Shown piece by piece: positions 51,684-60,603 of a stretch of 64,000 nucleotides of DNA. Position 1 is the first letter of the stretch. Each line of letters opens with the position of its first letter. The stretch covers positions 372,001 through 436,000 of the forward strand of contig NZ_JARVSC010000001.1 in NCBI RefSeq assembly GCF_030209375.1, in the 5' to 3' direction. The notes under the pieces are model-generated. The model was not told the DNA's origin, did not search any database, and saw only the letters and a program-made list of their open reading frames with translations. This stretch comes from Plantibacter sp. ME-Dv--P-122b (GTDB lineage: Bacteria; Actinomycetota; Actinomycetes; Actinomycetales; Microbacteriaceae). The translations under genes and the position numbers were made by a program.

Positions 51684-52088
51684 ATGCCGCAGATCCGTAT
51701 CCGAGACGCCGCCCTGTTCCTCGGGGTCAGTGACGACACCGTTCGTCGCTGGATCGACCAGGGCGCACTCGTCAGCGCGAAGGACGACGCGGGCCGAGCG
51801 GTCGTCGACGGCCTCTCGCTCGCTCGGCTGGCCCGGGAGAACGCCGTCCTCCCCGTCGACCCCTCGGAGATCGGACGCTCCGCACGCAACCGCTTCGTCG
51901 GCATCGTCACCGACATCACGATGGACACGGTCATGGCGCAGGTCGAACTGCAGTGCGGCCCGCATCGCGTGGTGTCGCTCATGAGTAGTGAGGCCGTGCG
52001 CGAACTCGGTCTCGAACTCGGCTCGACGGCCATCGCCGTCGTCAAAGCCACGACGGTCCTCATCGAGACCCCGAAGGCGAGCTCATGA
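51684..52088 (+). CDS. MerR-type HTH and TOBE domain protein (ModE-like molybdate responder)
   Basis: A 134-residue protein with an excisionase/MerR-like helix-turn-helix (AALFLGVSDDTVRRWIDQGAL, residues about 8-28, split by short linkers) followed by a TOBE/Mop-type oxyanion-binding domain (NRFVGIVTDITMDTVMAQVEL and ELGLELGSTAIAVVKATTVLIE). Proteins of this kind bind molybdate or tungstate and are found in actinobacterial mod operons. The stop overlaps the modA start by ATGA, so translation is coupled. It probably reports molybdate status to the operon. Confidence 0.85.
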   Translation: MPQIRIRDAALFLGVSDDTVRRWIDQGALVSAKDDAGRAVVDGLSLARLARENAVLPVDPSEIGRSARNRFVGIVTDITMDTVMAQVELQCGPHRVVSLMSSEAVRELGLELGSTAIAVVKATTVLIETPKASS

Positions 52089-52900
52089 ACCGCGCCGCAT
52101 CCCGTCGATCCTTCCGGCTGCTCAGCGCACTGGCCCTTGGCACCGCGGTTCTGCTCGCCGCGTCCGCCTGCACCGCGCCCGCCGCGACGTCGACACCCAC
52201 CGCCTCGGCCACGACGGACGAACTTAGCGGCTCCATCACGGTCTACGCGGCGGCGTCGCTCAAGACGACCTTCACCGCGCTCGCGGAGGACTTCGAGGAG
52301 GCGCACCCCGGTACGACCGTCGAGCTGACCTTCGCCGGCTCTTCCGACCTCGTCACGCAGCTCACGAACGGTGCTCCCGGCGACGTGTTCGCCTCCGCAG
52401 ACGAGAAGAACATGGCGAAGCTGACCGATGCCGACCTCGTCGAGGGTGACCCGGTCGACTTCGCGACCAATGTCCTGCAGATCGCCGTGCCCCCGTCGAA
52501 CCCCGCCGACGTGAAGACCTTCGCCGACCTCGCCCGTCCGGGCGTCAAGACGGTCGTGTGCGCGCCGCAGGTCCCTTGTGGAGCGGCCACCGTCGCCGTC
52601 GAGGACGCCACGGGTGTCGCGCTGAGCCCGGTCAGCGAGGAGTCGTCGGTTACCGACGTCCTCGGCAAGGTGACCTCGGGCGAGGCCGATGCGGGGCTCG
52701 TCTACGTGACCGATGTCATCGCGGCCGGCGACGCCGTGCGGGGCATCACCTTCCCCGAATCGTCGAAGGCCGTCAACATCTACCCGATCGCGCCGCTCGA
52801 AGGGAGCGCGAACCCCGCCGTCGCGGCGGCCTTCGCTGCCTACGTCGTGAGCGCCGAAGGACAGCGGGTGCTCGCCGACGCCGGCTTCGGCGCACCGTGA
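52085..52900 (+). CDS. modA: molybdate ABC transporter substrate-binding lipoprotein
   Basis: A 271-residue periplasmic-type binding protein, lipid-anchored through Cys29 (LAASAC). The mature chain begins [20 protein letters not shown], the ModA hallmark that places Ser residues at the oxyanion site, with further contacts in [11 protein letters not shown] and in [15 protein letters not shown]. It captures molybdate or tungstate and delivers it to ModB. The operon order HTH-TOBE, modA, modB, modC supports the assignment. Confidence 0.93.
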   Translation: MNRAASRRSFRLLSALALGTAVLLAASACTAPAATSTPTASATTDELSGSITVYAAASLKTTFTALAEDFEEAHPGTTVELTFAGSSDLVTQLTNGAPGDVFASADEKNMAKLTDADLVEGDPVDFATNVLQIAVPPSNPADVKTFADLARPGVKTVVCAPQVPCGAATVAVEDATGVALSPVSEESSVTDVLGKVTSGEADAGLVYVTDVIAAGDAVRGITFPESSKAVNIYPIAPLEGSANPAVAAAFAAYVVSAEGQRVLADAGFGAP

Positions 52901-52904
52901 CCCC

Positions 52905-53716
52905 GTGAGAGAACTCGGCTCGGGGGTGCCCCGCTGGATCGTCGTCGTCGCCATGGTCGGCGGGGCGTTCGTCCTGCTGCCACTCGTCGCGATCGTCCTG
53001 CGGGTGGACTGGGCGGACTTCGGTGCACTCGTCACCTCGGAGTCGTCGGTCGCGGCGCTCGGGCTGAGTCTGCGGACGTCGTCACTCGCGACGGCCCTCT
53101 GCATCGTGTTCGGCGTGCCGCTCGCCCTCGTCCTCGCGCGCACCCGGTTCCCGGGGCAGCGGCTGTTGCGGTCGCTCGTCCTCCTCCCACTCGTGCTCCC
53201 GCCCGTCGTCGGCGGGATCGCCCTGCTCTACACCTTCGGTCGGCTCGGCCTGCTCGGACCGGCACTCGCGGACGCCGGGATCGACATCGCGTTCTCCACG
53301 ACCGCCGTCGTCCTCGCCCAGACGTTCGTCGCGCTTCCGTTCCTCGTGCTGAGCCTGGAGGGGGCGATCCGCACGACCGGCTCGCGGTACGAAGCCGTCG
53401 CCGCGACGCTCGGCGCTCGTCCCACCACCGTCTTCCGCACCGTCACGCTGCCGCTCCTCGCGCCCGCCGTCGTGTCGGGCGCGATCCTCTCGTTCGCTCG
53501 GGCCCTCGGTGAGTTCGGGGCGACCCTCACCTTCGCGGGCAGCCTCCAGGGGGTCACCCGGACCCTGCCGCTCGAGATCTACCTGCAGCGCGAGACCGAT
53601 CCCGACGCCGCGGTCGCGCTGTCGCTCGTCCTCGTCGTCGTGGCCGTGCTCGTCGTCGGCGTCGCTGGGGCGCAGGGGTCGATCCGCCGTGGACGGACCG
53701 TCGCCGGAGTGGTGCG

Positions 53717-53720
<4 letters not shown>
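52905..53720 (+). CDS. modB: molybdate ABC transporter permease
   Basis: A 271-residue membrane protein with about six helices. The permease EAA-type loop contains [41 protein letters not shown] (about residues 165-205), characteristic of molybdate and sulfate permeases. It starts with a GTG at 52905, four bases after the modA stop, and overlaps modC by ATGA. Confidence 0.93.
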
Positions 53721-54793
<1,073 letters not shown>

Positions 54794-54838
54794 GCCGTTC
54801 TGCACCGGGACACGGCCGGGACGTGACAGAGTGAGTCG

Positions 54839-55600
54839 ATGAGCCGATTCTGGAGACGCTGGTGGCCGCTCGTCGTCGGGGCCGCCGGCACACTCGCGAT
54901 CGGCGGGATCTGCGCGGCGCTCGTCGCCATGGGGCTGGTGCGGCCGAACACCATCCTGGCCGCCTCGTACGCGGTGCGCGGTGTCGATGTCTCCTCGTAC
55001 CAGGGCGAGATCGACTGGGACGTCCTCGCGGCTCAGCGCATCGACTTCGCGATCATGAAGGCGACCGAGGGATCCGGCGATCAGGACGAACGGTTCGCCG
55101 CGAACTGGGCGGGCGCGCAACGGGCGGCCGACGAGACCGGCTTGCTGATCGGGGCGTACCACTTCCTGAGCTTCGACAGCCCGGCCGAGACGCAGGCCCA
55201 GAACATCTTCGACACCGTCCCGGTCACGGCTGGCGCTCTCCCGATCACCATCGACCTCGAATGCTACGCCGACTACTGCCGGACGCCACCGAGTGCCGAG
55301 CGGGTCGCCGCGGTACTCGATCCGCTCCTCGCGGCGCTCGAGGAGCACTACGGTCGGCCGCCGATCATCTACGCCACCATGCGGTACTACGACGCGTTCC
55401 TCGCGGGCTCGTACGAGCTGAACCCGATGTGGATCCGCTCGGTCGTCACGCCGCCTGTCTTGTCGGACGGGCGGGCGTGGGACCTCTGGCAGTACACCAG
55501 CCGGGAGCGGCTGCCCGGCTACGTCGGCAAGGAGGAGTTCATCGACGTGAACGTCTTCGACGGCTCCCTGCGCGACCTCCGGGGACTCGTCGGCCCCTGA
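54839..55600 (+). CDS. GH25 lysozyme-like muramidase, membrane anchored
   Basis: The 253-residue protein has an N-terminal membrane segment (about 9-35) and a GH25 domain: RGVDVSSYQGEIDW (about residue 47, catalytic-site Asp), FAIMKATEGS (about 72), GAYHFLSF (about 105) and the acidic pair in TIDLECYAD (about 138). GH25 enzymes cut the MurNAc-GlcNAc bond of peptidoglycan. Without a clear signal peptidase site it probably remains attached to the membrane and acts on the cell wall. Confidence 0.88.
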   Translation: MSRFWRRWWPLVVGAAGTLAIGGICAALVAMGLVRPNTILAASYAVRGVDVSSYQGEIDWDVLAAQRIDFAIMKATEGSGDQDERFAANWAGAQRAADETGLLIGAYHFLSFDSPAETQAQNIFDTVPVTAGALPITIDLECYADYCRTPPSAERVAAVLDPLLAALEEHYGRPPIIYATMRYYDAFLAGSYELNPMWIRSVVTPPVLSDGRAWDLWQYTSRERLPGYVGKEEFIDVNVFDGSLRDLRGLVGP

Positions 55601-55626
55601 GCCGCGGCGTCAAGAGATGCCTCGGG

Positions 55627-55767
55627 TCACGGGGCGGGAGCGGGACCGGTGGTCGGCTCGGCGACGGGAAGGAACGTGTCCTCGCCGTCGACCTCCTGCT
55701 CGATGGAGTCCTCGGTGGTCTCGTGGTCCTCGGGGAGGTTGTCGTCGTTCGCTGCGTGCTTACTCAT
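55627..55767 (-). CDS. 46-residue acidic microprotein
   Basis: This short frame begins MSKHAANDDNLPEDHETTED and ends with a Pro/Ala-rich tail; about one third of residues are Asp or Glu. It has no recognisable family. Support comes from the promoter: TATCGT ends six bases before the ATG on the minus strand, the leaderless geometry found at several genes here. It lies between the GH25 gene (convergent) and the ArsC-like gene (same strand). It could act as a regulator or binding partner, or be untranslated. Confidence 0.5.
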   Translation of the reverse strand: MSKHAANDDNLPEDHETTEDSIEQEVDGEDTFLPVAEPTTGPAPAP

Positions 55768-55843
55768 ACGACCACGATACGACGGGTGTCGCGCTGGGCA
55801 ATGGGGTTGCGTGCCGACGCCGGGCGCTGCTCGACGACCGCGA

Positions 55844-56446
55844 TCAGGAGGCGAAGGCGAGCGAGCGGGCTGCGAGTTCGGCGGTCAGGACGTCCACGGC
55901 CTTCGGACCGACGCCGTGGATGCGGAGCAGGGCGGCCGGGGAGACCCGCGTGAGCTGCTCGAAGCGGGTGAACCCGTGCGCGCTGAGCGCTTCGTGGGCG
56001 ACCGCACCGATGGCGGCCGGGTACTCGGACGCCTCGGCCGGTACCAGTTCGACGAACAGCGCAGCGATGCGCTCCTCGATGTCGTCGCGGATGCGTCGGA
56101 CGACCTCGATCCCTTGCCCGGCCGGGTCCTCGAGTTCCCAGTCCTCGTAGCGCTTGCCGGGGAAGATCGGGCAGGCGTCGCCGCAGCCCATCGTGATGAC
56201 CGCGTCGGACGCCTTGACGGCCTCGGTCGTGAGGATGCGGGGGACGGCCGCGGTGATGTCGATGCCGTGTTCGGCCATCGCCTCCACCGCCACGGTGTTG
56301 ATCCGGTCCTTCGGTTCGCTCCCGGCCGACAGCACCTCGACCCGGTCGCCGGCGAGGGCGCCGAGGAAGCCGGCTGCGATCTGGGAGCGACCGGCGTTGT
56401 GCACGCAGACGAAGAGGACGGTGGGGGTGGTGGGCGTGATGGTCAT
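55844..56446 (-). CDS. arsenate reductase-like phosphatase-fold protein fused to HhH domain
   Basis: Residues 1-138 form a low-molecular-weight-phosphatase-fold arsenate reductase: P-loop VLFVCVHNAGRSQIA (Cys14, Arg20) and MGCGDACPIFPG (Cys86, Cys91), so the thiol relay is present. Residues 140-200 are a separate helical domain with SPAALLRIHGVGPKAVDVLTAEL, a helix-hairpin-helix like stand-alone HhH proteins of actinobacteria. The fusion is unusual. The gene is coupled by ATGA to a TetR regulator rather than an ArsR. It may reduce arsenate with mycothiol or thioredoxin; the HhH part might bind nucleic acid or another protein. Confidence 0.8.
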   Translation of the reverse strand: MTITPTTPTVLFVCVHNAGRSQIAAGFLGALAGDRVEVLSAGSEPKDRINTVAVEAMAEHGIDITAAVPRILTTEAVKASDAVITMGCGDACPIFPGKRYEDWELEDPAGQGIEVVRRIRDDIEERIAALFVELVPAEASEYPAAIGAVAHEALSAHGFTRFEQLTRVSPAALLRIHGVGPKAVDVLTAELAARSLAFAS

Positions 56447-57042
56447 GGCGTCTCCTGGAGGTGGCGTGATCCGAGCGCGGACGAATGGTCGAGCAGGTCC
56501 ACGAGGGCAGCGTAGCTGGTGGCGGGGTCGGCGCCGCGGGTGAAGCCGCCGACGAGCTCGAGGGACACGAAGCCGTGGAGGGCCGCCCGGACGATGCGTC
56601 CGGCGTCCGTCATCGCCACGCTGTCGAGACCGCGCCCCGCCAGTGCCCGTTCGACGAGCATCACGAGCTCGCGGTCGGCGGCTTCGCCGTTGTCAGCCGT
56701 GACCTCCGGGATCGAGAACGCGAGGGCGTACCGGCCGGGATAGGTGAGGGCGAAGTGGCGGTATCCGTCGGCGAGCGCGGTGAGGGCGGGTGTCCCACTC
56801 AGGCCGGTCGTCGCGATGTCGAGTCCGCTGGACAGTTGGGCGAGGGCCTGTGCGGCGACGGCGGCGCGTAGGTCCTCGGTGCTCCGGACGTGCTTGAGGA
56901 GGGCCGGTGCCGAGGTGTCGAGTTCGCGGGCCAGGGCGGCGAGCGTGAGGGCGTCGGCGCCGCGCGTGTCGGCGAACTCGGCGGCTCCGACGATCACCCG
57001 TTGGCGGGAGAACTTGGTCCGGGAAACGGGTGCATCGGTCAT
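56443..57042 (-). CDS. TetR family transcriptional regulator
   Basis: A 199-residue regulator with an N-terminal helix-turn-helix (about residues 13-58: RQRVIVGAAEFADTRGADAL, then LAALARELDTSAPALLKHVRS) and an all-helical ligand domain with a WHG-like C-terminal helix (AALHGFVSLELVGGF). TAGGCT lies seven bases before the start on the minus strand, suggesting a leaderless mRNA. It is co-translated with the ArsC-HhH gene, so arsenate or a redox signal may be its effector; this is inference. Confidence 0.87.
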   Translation of the reverse strand: MTDAPVSRTKFSRQRVIVGAAEFADTRGADALTLAALARELDTSAPALLKHVRSTEDLRAAVAAQALAQLSSGLDIATTGLSGTPALTALADGYRHFALTYPGRYALAFSIPEVTADNGEAADRELVMLVERALAGRGLDSVAMTDAGRIVRAALHGFVSLELVGGFTRGADPATSYAALVDLLDHSSALGSRHLQETP

Positions 57043-57084
57043 CGGATCGAGCCTAACGGCCTGCAGCCCCGGTGCCGTGCGGCG

Positions 57085-57543
57085 TCAGAGCGTCGGCGGT
57101 GTGGCCTCGTGGTGGGGCACGCCGTGCGTGCGGCGGTCCTCCTTCATGGCGGCTTCCGCGAGGTGGCGTCGGCCGCCCGCCAGTTCGTTGCGAACCTCAG
57201 CCTCGAGTTCGCGGAACGGTTCCCAGTAGTTGCCGTCGTAGTCTTCGACGATCTGGAACGTCCAGCGCCCGTCGATGACGTTGCGTCCGACCAGCTCGGT
57301 GTCGATGCGATCCGCGAGGGCGTCGTGTCCGGCTTCGCGCAGGGCGTCCGCGGCTTCGCCGAGCGCGAGGTCCGCCTTGCCGGTGAGGCGGTGGAAGCCG
57401 TAGAGCATGCCGCGCGCCTGCTCGACCACTTCGAGCGCCTCGGTCACCTTGCCGACTGCTTCCACGGTCGCGTCGTCGACCCCTGCGGGGACTCGGTGGG
57501 CGTCGTCGGGGCCGTCGGTAGTGCGGTCGTCTGCGGTACTCAT
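57085..57543 (-). CDS. conserved actinobacterial hypothetical protein
   Basis: A 152-residue, highly charged cytoplasmic protein, probably helical: VEAVGKVTEALEVVEQARGMLYGFHRLTGKAD, then DALREAGHDALADRIDTELVGRNVIDGRWTFQIVEDYD. The VIDGRWTFQIVE and YDGNYWEPF parts recur in hypothetical proteins of actinobacteria that I cannot assign to a function. CAGACT six bases upstream of the ATG may be the -10 box. Confidence 0.7.
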   Translation of the reverse strand: MSTADDRTTDGPDDAHRVPAGVDDATVEAVGKVTEALEVVEQARGMLYGFHRLTGKADLALGEAADALREAGHDALADRIDTELVGRNVIDGRWTFQIVEDYDGNYWEPFRELEAEVRNELAGGRRHLAEAAMKEDRRTHGVPHHEATPPTL

Positions 57544-57652
57544 GCCACCAGTCTGCCGCGATGGTCTCCGGATGTCTGGGGCTTGCGGATGATCGTGCAC
57601 GAGGTGAGCCGGCTGAAGTCCTCCCGCGCATCGAGCGAACGCACCCCGACTG

Positions 57653-57756
57653 CCCTTCGACAGGCTCAGGGACCGGAGCCATCCGGGCACACTTGTTCCG
57701 GTCACTGAGCCTGTCGAAGTGCCCACGAGGGACCCTTCGACAGGCTCAGGGACCGG
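57653..57756. repeat. dispersed palindromic repeat cluster (copy 4)
   Basis: Three complete cores: 57653-57676, 57698-57721 in the opposite orientation and 57733-57756. It ends seven bases from the stop codon of the HNH endonuclease gene. Confidence 0.85.
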
Positions 57757-57762
57757 CGGGGG

Positions 57763-59034
57763 TCAGAACGGTGCGGGGTCCGGTTCCGTCCGGTGGTGTT
57801 TGCCGTCGGGTGTCGTCCAGTCGAGTACCCCACCCGGCTGGTGGTCGAGGTTCCATCCGGGGAGATGCTTCATCCGGTGGTGATGTCGGCAGAGGCAGGC
57901 GAGATTCCCGACATCTGTTGTCCCGCCGTCTTCCCACGCGACCGAATGATCGAGATCGCAGGCCCGCGCTCGTTTCCCGCAGCCTGGTGCGCGACAGGTG
58001 CCGTCCCGCTGCCGCACCGCGCGCTGGAGATCGGCCGGGACCCGGTACTGATTCCGTCCGACCGAGAGCACCGCACCGGTCTCGGGCTGAACGAGGATCC
58101 GCGTGAAGCTGGGCGCGTTCACCGCGATACGAGCGGCAGTCTCCGGGTCGATGGGCCCGTAGCCGTCGAGCGTCGCCGGGGCGTCAGAGACACCGGCCAC
58201 GGTGAGCGCCGGGACGGTGATCTGCACGGTTGGCTTGATGTGCTCCTGCACCTCGATCGGGTGCGGGAGCACGGGGCTCGACATCACGCTCTCCGGGGTC
58301 ACGCCAGTGAGGGCGAGGGCTGCGAGGGCGTCGGCCTGCAGCTGGGCGCAGGTGCGGGTGTCGCCGGCGTTGCCCGATTCCGCGGCCGCTGTTTCGACCC
58401 GCTCGATGATGCCTTGCACGATGGGTGCGGTGGTGAAGAGGCGCACCCAGGCCATGCCGTCGGCGGCCGCCTCGAACTCCACCCGACGGTCCGACTCGGA
58501 CCGAACCGCGCGTGTCGTGATGGACTCGGGGTGGAGGCGCTCGCGCAGGATGCGGGCGCGCTTCCGGAGGTTCGCATCGGTGGACTCTTCCGCGACGGGC
58601 AGGACTTCGGCGAGGAACACCGCGCGCTCTGCGGTCGGTACATCGCTGAGTTGGTCGATGATCGTCTGCGCGTGCCGGGCCGAGATGCGGCCGGCCTCAA
58701 GCGAGGCGAGCACGGCTGGTGCGTCGTTCACGAGGCGCTCCGCGTCGTTGGTCGCCCGCTGCACGGTCTGCTCGGGCATCCGGGTCGCCATCGCGAGGGC
58801 CGCACAGGTCGATCGGCGGGAGAGCGCCTGACGCTCGGCCGGCGGGAAGATCGCCGGGACCGTGGCGTCGGCGAAGGCATCCGCGTACGCGGCGGAGCGG
58901 GCGAGGAGGCGCGCTTTGCGTGCGTCCAGGACCGCTTGTTGCCGGTTGAGCTCAACCCATTCATCCGAGAATTCCGCGAGCTGCGCGGCGTATTCATCGC
59001 CGGCGCGGATCGCGGCGGAGGTGGTCTCGGTCAT
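57763..59034 (-). CDS. DUF222 / HNH endonuclease (13E12 repeat family)
   Basis: A 423-residue protein with the DUF222 domain (about 40-310) and a C-terminal HNH nuclease domain: CRAPGCGKRARACDLDHSV, then NLACLCRHHHRMKH (about residues 345-385), with Cys and His positions of the zinc/catalytic site intact. This family is amplified in actinobacterial genomes, often several per genome, with unknown biological role. The ATG at 59034 is the best start. The gene is flanked on both sides by the dispersed palindromic repeats. Confidence 0.87.
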   Translation of the reverse strand: MTETTSAAIRAGDEYAAQLAEFSDEWVELNRQQAVLDARKARLLARSAAYADAFADATVPAIFPPAERQALSRRSTCAALAMATRMPEQTVQRATNDAERLVNDAPAVLASLEAGRISARHAQTIIDQLSDVPTAERAVFLAEVLPVAEESTDANLRKRARILRERLHPESITTRAVRSESDRRVEFEAAADGMAWVRLFTTAPIVQGIIERVETAAAESGNAGDTRTCAQLQADALAALALTGVTPESVMSSPVLPHPIEVQEHIKPTVQITVPALTVAGVSDAPATLDGYGPIDPETAARIAVNAPSFTRILVQPETGAVLSVGRNQYRVPADLQRAVRQRDGTCRAPGCGKRARACDLDHSVAWEDGGTTDVGNLACLCRHHHRMKHLPGWNLDHQPGGVLDWTTPDGKHHRTEPDPAPF

Positions 59035-59106
59035 GGAACCAGTCCACCATGGACCACTGACATTCCAGATGCCGAGTCGGCACGGATGTGGAAGTTCGCC
59101 CGTGGG

Positions 59107-59231
59107 CCCTTCGACAGGCTCAGGGACCGGGGGAGGGTGCTCAGGGACCGGGAAGGGGTTGCTCAGGGATCGGCGGGGCATCGCTGATGGGGGAGGTGGC
59201 TCGGGTGCCCGTCGACAGGCTCGGGGAGCGG
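59107..59231. repeat. dispersed palindromic repeat cluster (copy 5)
   Basis: A full core at 59107-59130 is followed by two partial units (ending about 59173) and a degenerate core at 59208-59231. The cluster lies upstream of the HNH endonuclease gene and downstream of the lipoprotein gene. Confidence 0.78.
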
Positions 59232-59275
59232 GAACGTGAGACGCGGCTGGTCGAGCGGAGGGCGAGCCTGGGGTG

Positions 59276-59797
59276 CTAGTAGTTCAGACAGCGATCCGGG
59301 TCCTCGGGCTCCGGAGGATCACCCTGATACAGGGTGAAGAAGTTCTCGGCCGGGCCGGACAGGGATCCGTGGGCGTGGATGCACAGTCGCGAGAGATCGT
59401 CGTCGCTCCGCACATCGGAGGTGATCCGGGACGTCTCGCACGCACCTCCATCGGGTTTCAAGATCAGGCCCCGATTGGTCCCCTCGCTGTCCATCATCCA
59501 GACCCCGGAGAAGTCGATCGGGTCGTCCTCGCGGGGATCGTCATCGCGACTGCATTGGACCTGCGAGGGCCAGGCGGTGGCCTCGAAGGTTCCGTCGTCG
59601 GCCAGCTCGAGCCGGGTGTCTCCAGTCCGCCACGTGCCGACGGTTTCGTCCGGTGGCAGTCCGTACCTCGTGTTCGAGCAGGCGACGAGCGACGTACCGA
59701 GCAGGACTGCCAGCACGGACACTGCGATCGAGGATGCGCTCCGGGTGATCGCGCGCGGGACTCGGCTGATCGCTCGACGTGCCGGTCTCGGTTCCAC
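59276..59797 (-). CDS. lipoprotein of unknown function
   Basis: About 173 residues: a basic N-terminus, a hydrophobic stretch and a lipobox LVACS, then a beta-rich domain with VGTWRTGDTRLELADDGTFEA, a pattern of lipocalin-like or DUF-type small lipoproteins. The GTG at 59797 is chosen because it places the hydrophobic segment 20 residues in; a TTG at 59833 is also possible. No clear ribosome site. The C-terminal part has four cysteines, which could form disulphides. Confidence 0.7.
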   Translation of the reverse strand: MEPRPARRAISRVPRAITRSASSIAVSVLAVLLGTSLVACSNTRYGLPPDETVGTWRTGDTRLELADDGTFEATAWPSQVQCSRDDDPREDDPIDFSGVWMMDSEGTNRGLILKPDGGACETSRITSDVRSDDDLSRLCIHAHGSLSGPAENFFTLYQGDPPEPEDPDRCLNY

Positions 59798-59867
59798 GCT
59801 GCGAGTCTGGACGCCGTGGCCGGTGAGTGGCAAATCGGGCGGTGGTGCGGTGGCCCGGCGTCAGGGC

Positions 59868-59907
59868 AAAAAAGAACCCCCACCATGTAGAAGCTAGGTG
59901 GGGGTTC
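59868..59907 (-). terminator. intrinsic terminator after tRNA-Phe
   Basis: A perfect 11-bp stem (GAACCCCCACC and GGTGGGGGTTC) is followed on the minus strand by six T residues, directly downstream of the tRNA-Phe gene. Confidence 0.9.
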
Positions 59908-59909
59908 CG

Positions 59910-59982
59910 TGGCTCCGACGGGCGTCGATCCCGTGACCTCACGATTTTCAGTCGTGCGCTCTACCAACTGAGCTACAGAGCC
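59910..59982 (-). tRNA. tRNA-Phe (GAA anticodon)
   Basis: Read on the minus strand, the molecule starts GGCTCTGTAGCTCAGTTGG and ends CGGAGCCA; its anticodon loop is CTGAAAA. The 7-bp acceptor stem (GGCTCTG / CGGAGCC) and the T-loop are intact. CCA is not encoded. Confidence 0.95.
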
Positions 59983-60024
59983 GAGTACATCAGCTGCACG
60001 AACGGCGACGATGTCTCAAAAGCA

Positions 60025-60050
60025 GAAGCCCTCCCTTGCGAGAGGGCTTC
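60025..60050 (-). terminator. intrinsic terminator between tRNA-Asp and tRNA-Phe
   Basis: The 9-bp arms GAAGCCCTC and GAGGGCTTC (loop of eight) are followed on the minus strand by GCTTTTG, after the tRNA-Asp gene. A T-run also follows on the plus strand. Confidence 0.7.
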
Positions 60051-60060
60051 CGACCTTTTG

Positions 60061-60134
60061 CGACCCTGACGGGACTTGAACCCGCGACCTCCGCCGTGAC
60101 AGGGCGGCACGCTAACCAACTGCGCTACAGGGCC
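60061..60134 (-). tRNA. tRNA-Asp (GTC anticodon)
   Basis: Minus-strand start GGCCCTGTAGCGCAGTTGG, anticodon loop CTGTCAC, acceptor stem GGCCCTG paired with CAGGGTC and discriminator G. CCA is not encoded. Length 74 bases. Confidence 0.95.
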
Positions 60135-60211
60135 ATACATGTTGAATTGCTGGTGATGCGAACTGCGGTGATGCTGGTGTTCCTCGGTGCTTCTCGCAGT
60201 CGCGCAGACTC

Positions 60212-60217
60212 ACTATA
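60212..60217 (-). promoter_or_regulatory. -10 box (TATAGT) for tRNA-Asp
   Basis: On the minus strand TATAGT lies 78 bases upstream of the tRNA-Asp 5' end, in the gap between tRNA-Glu and tRNA-Asp. Confidence 0.5.
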
Positions 60218-60254
60218 CCTGAATCCGAGCGGCTGTTTTTCCAGTAGTCGGTGG

Positions 60255-60327
60255 TGACCCCAACGGGATTCGAACCCGTGCTGCCGCCGTGAAAGGGCGG
60301 TGTCCTAGGCCGCTAAACGATAGGGCC
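60255..60327 (-). tRNA. tRNA-Glu (TTC anticodon)
   Basis: Minus-strand start GGCCCTATCGTTTAGCGGC, anticodon loop CTTTCAC, acceptor stem GGCCCTA with TGGGGTC (two G-U or similar pairs), discriminator A. CCA is not encoded. Length 73 bases. Confidence 0.95.
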
Positions 60328-60553
60328 GCGAAGCCCTGAAGCTTCATGACTACCGAGCGACAAGCATACGGATGAAACCGCTGAATCCAAAATCGGGGTC
60401 GTGGAGCAGGGTTCGGCGCTCCACGCCGGATGTGACGACAGGCACCGAATGACCGCTCCACGGCCCCCGGCCGGGGTTAGCCTCTGGCGTGGACCACTCC
60501 CGGATGTCACGGCCGACGGGAGTGTCCGCAGCCGGTCCCGACCCCCGTCGGGC

Positions 60554-60589
60554 TAGCGTGGACAGTGGTACCGATGTGACCGATGTGAC
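60554..60589 (+). promoter_or_regulatory. promoter with GTGAC-N4-GTGAC direct repeat (MtrA-like box)
   Basis: TAGCGT (60554-60559) followed after 16 bases by GTGACCGATGTGAC (60576-60589). Both elements and their spacing match those at 33949-33984. The repeat ends 14 bases before the ATG at 60604. Confidence 0.5.
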
Positions 60590-60603
60590 TGCAGCGAACC
60601 GAG

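Noticed and set aside
54815-54838. GTGACAGAGTGAG before the GH25 gene as an MtrA-like repeat
   Set aside because: Spacing is three instead of four bases, the second half is imperfect and the TAGNGT element is lacking.
60061-60327. tRNA genes as integration sites
   Set aside because: No integrase, no duplicated tRNA 3' end and no foreign-looking segment was seen nearby.
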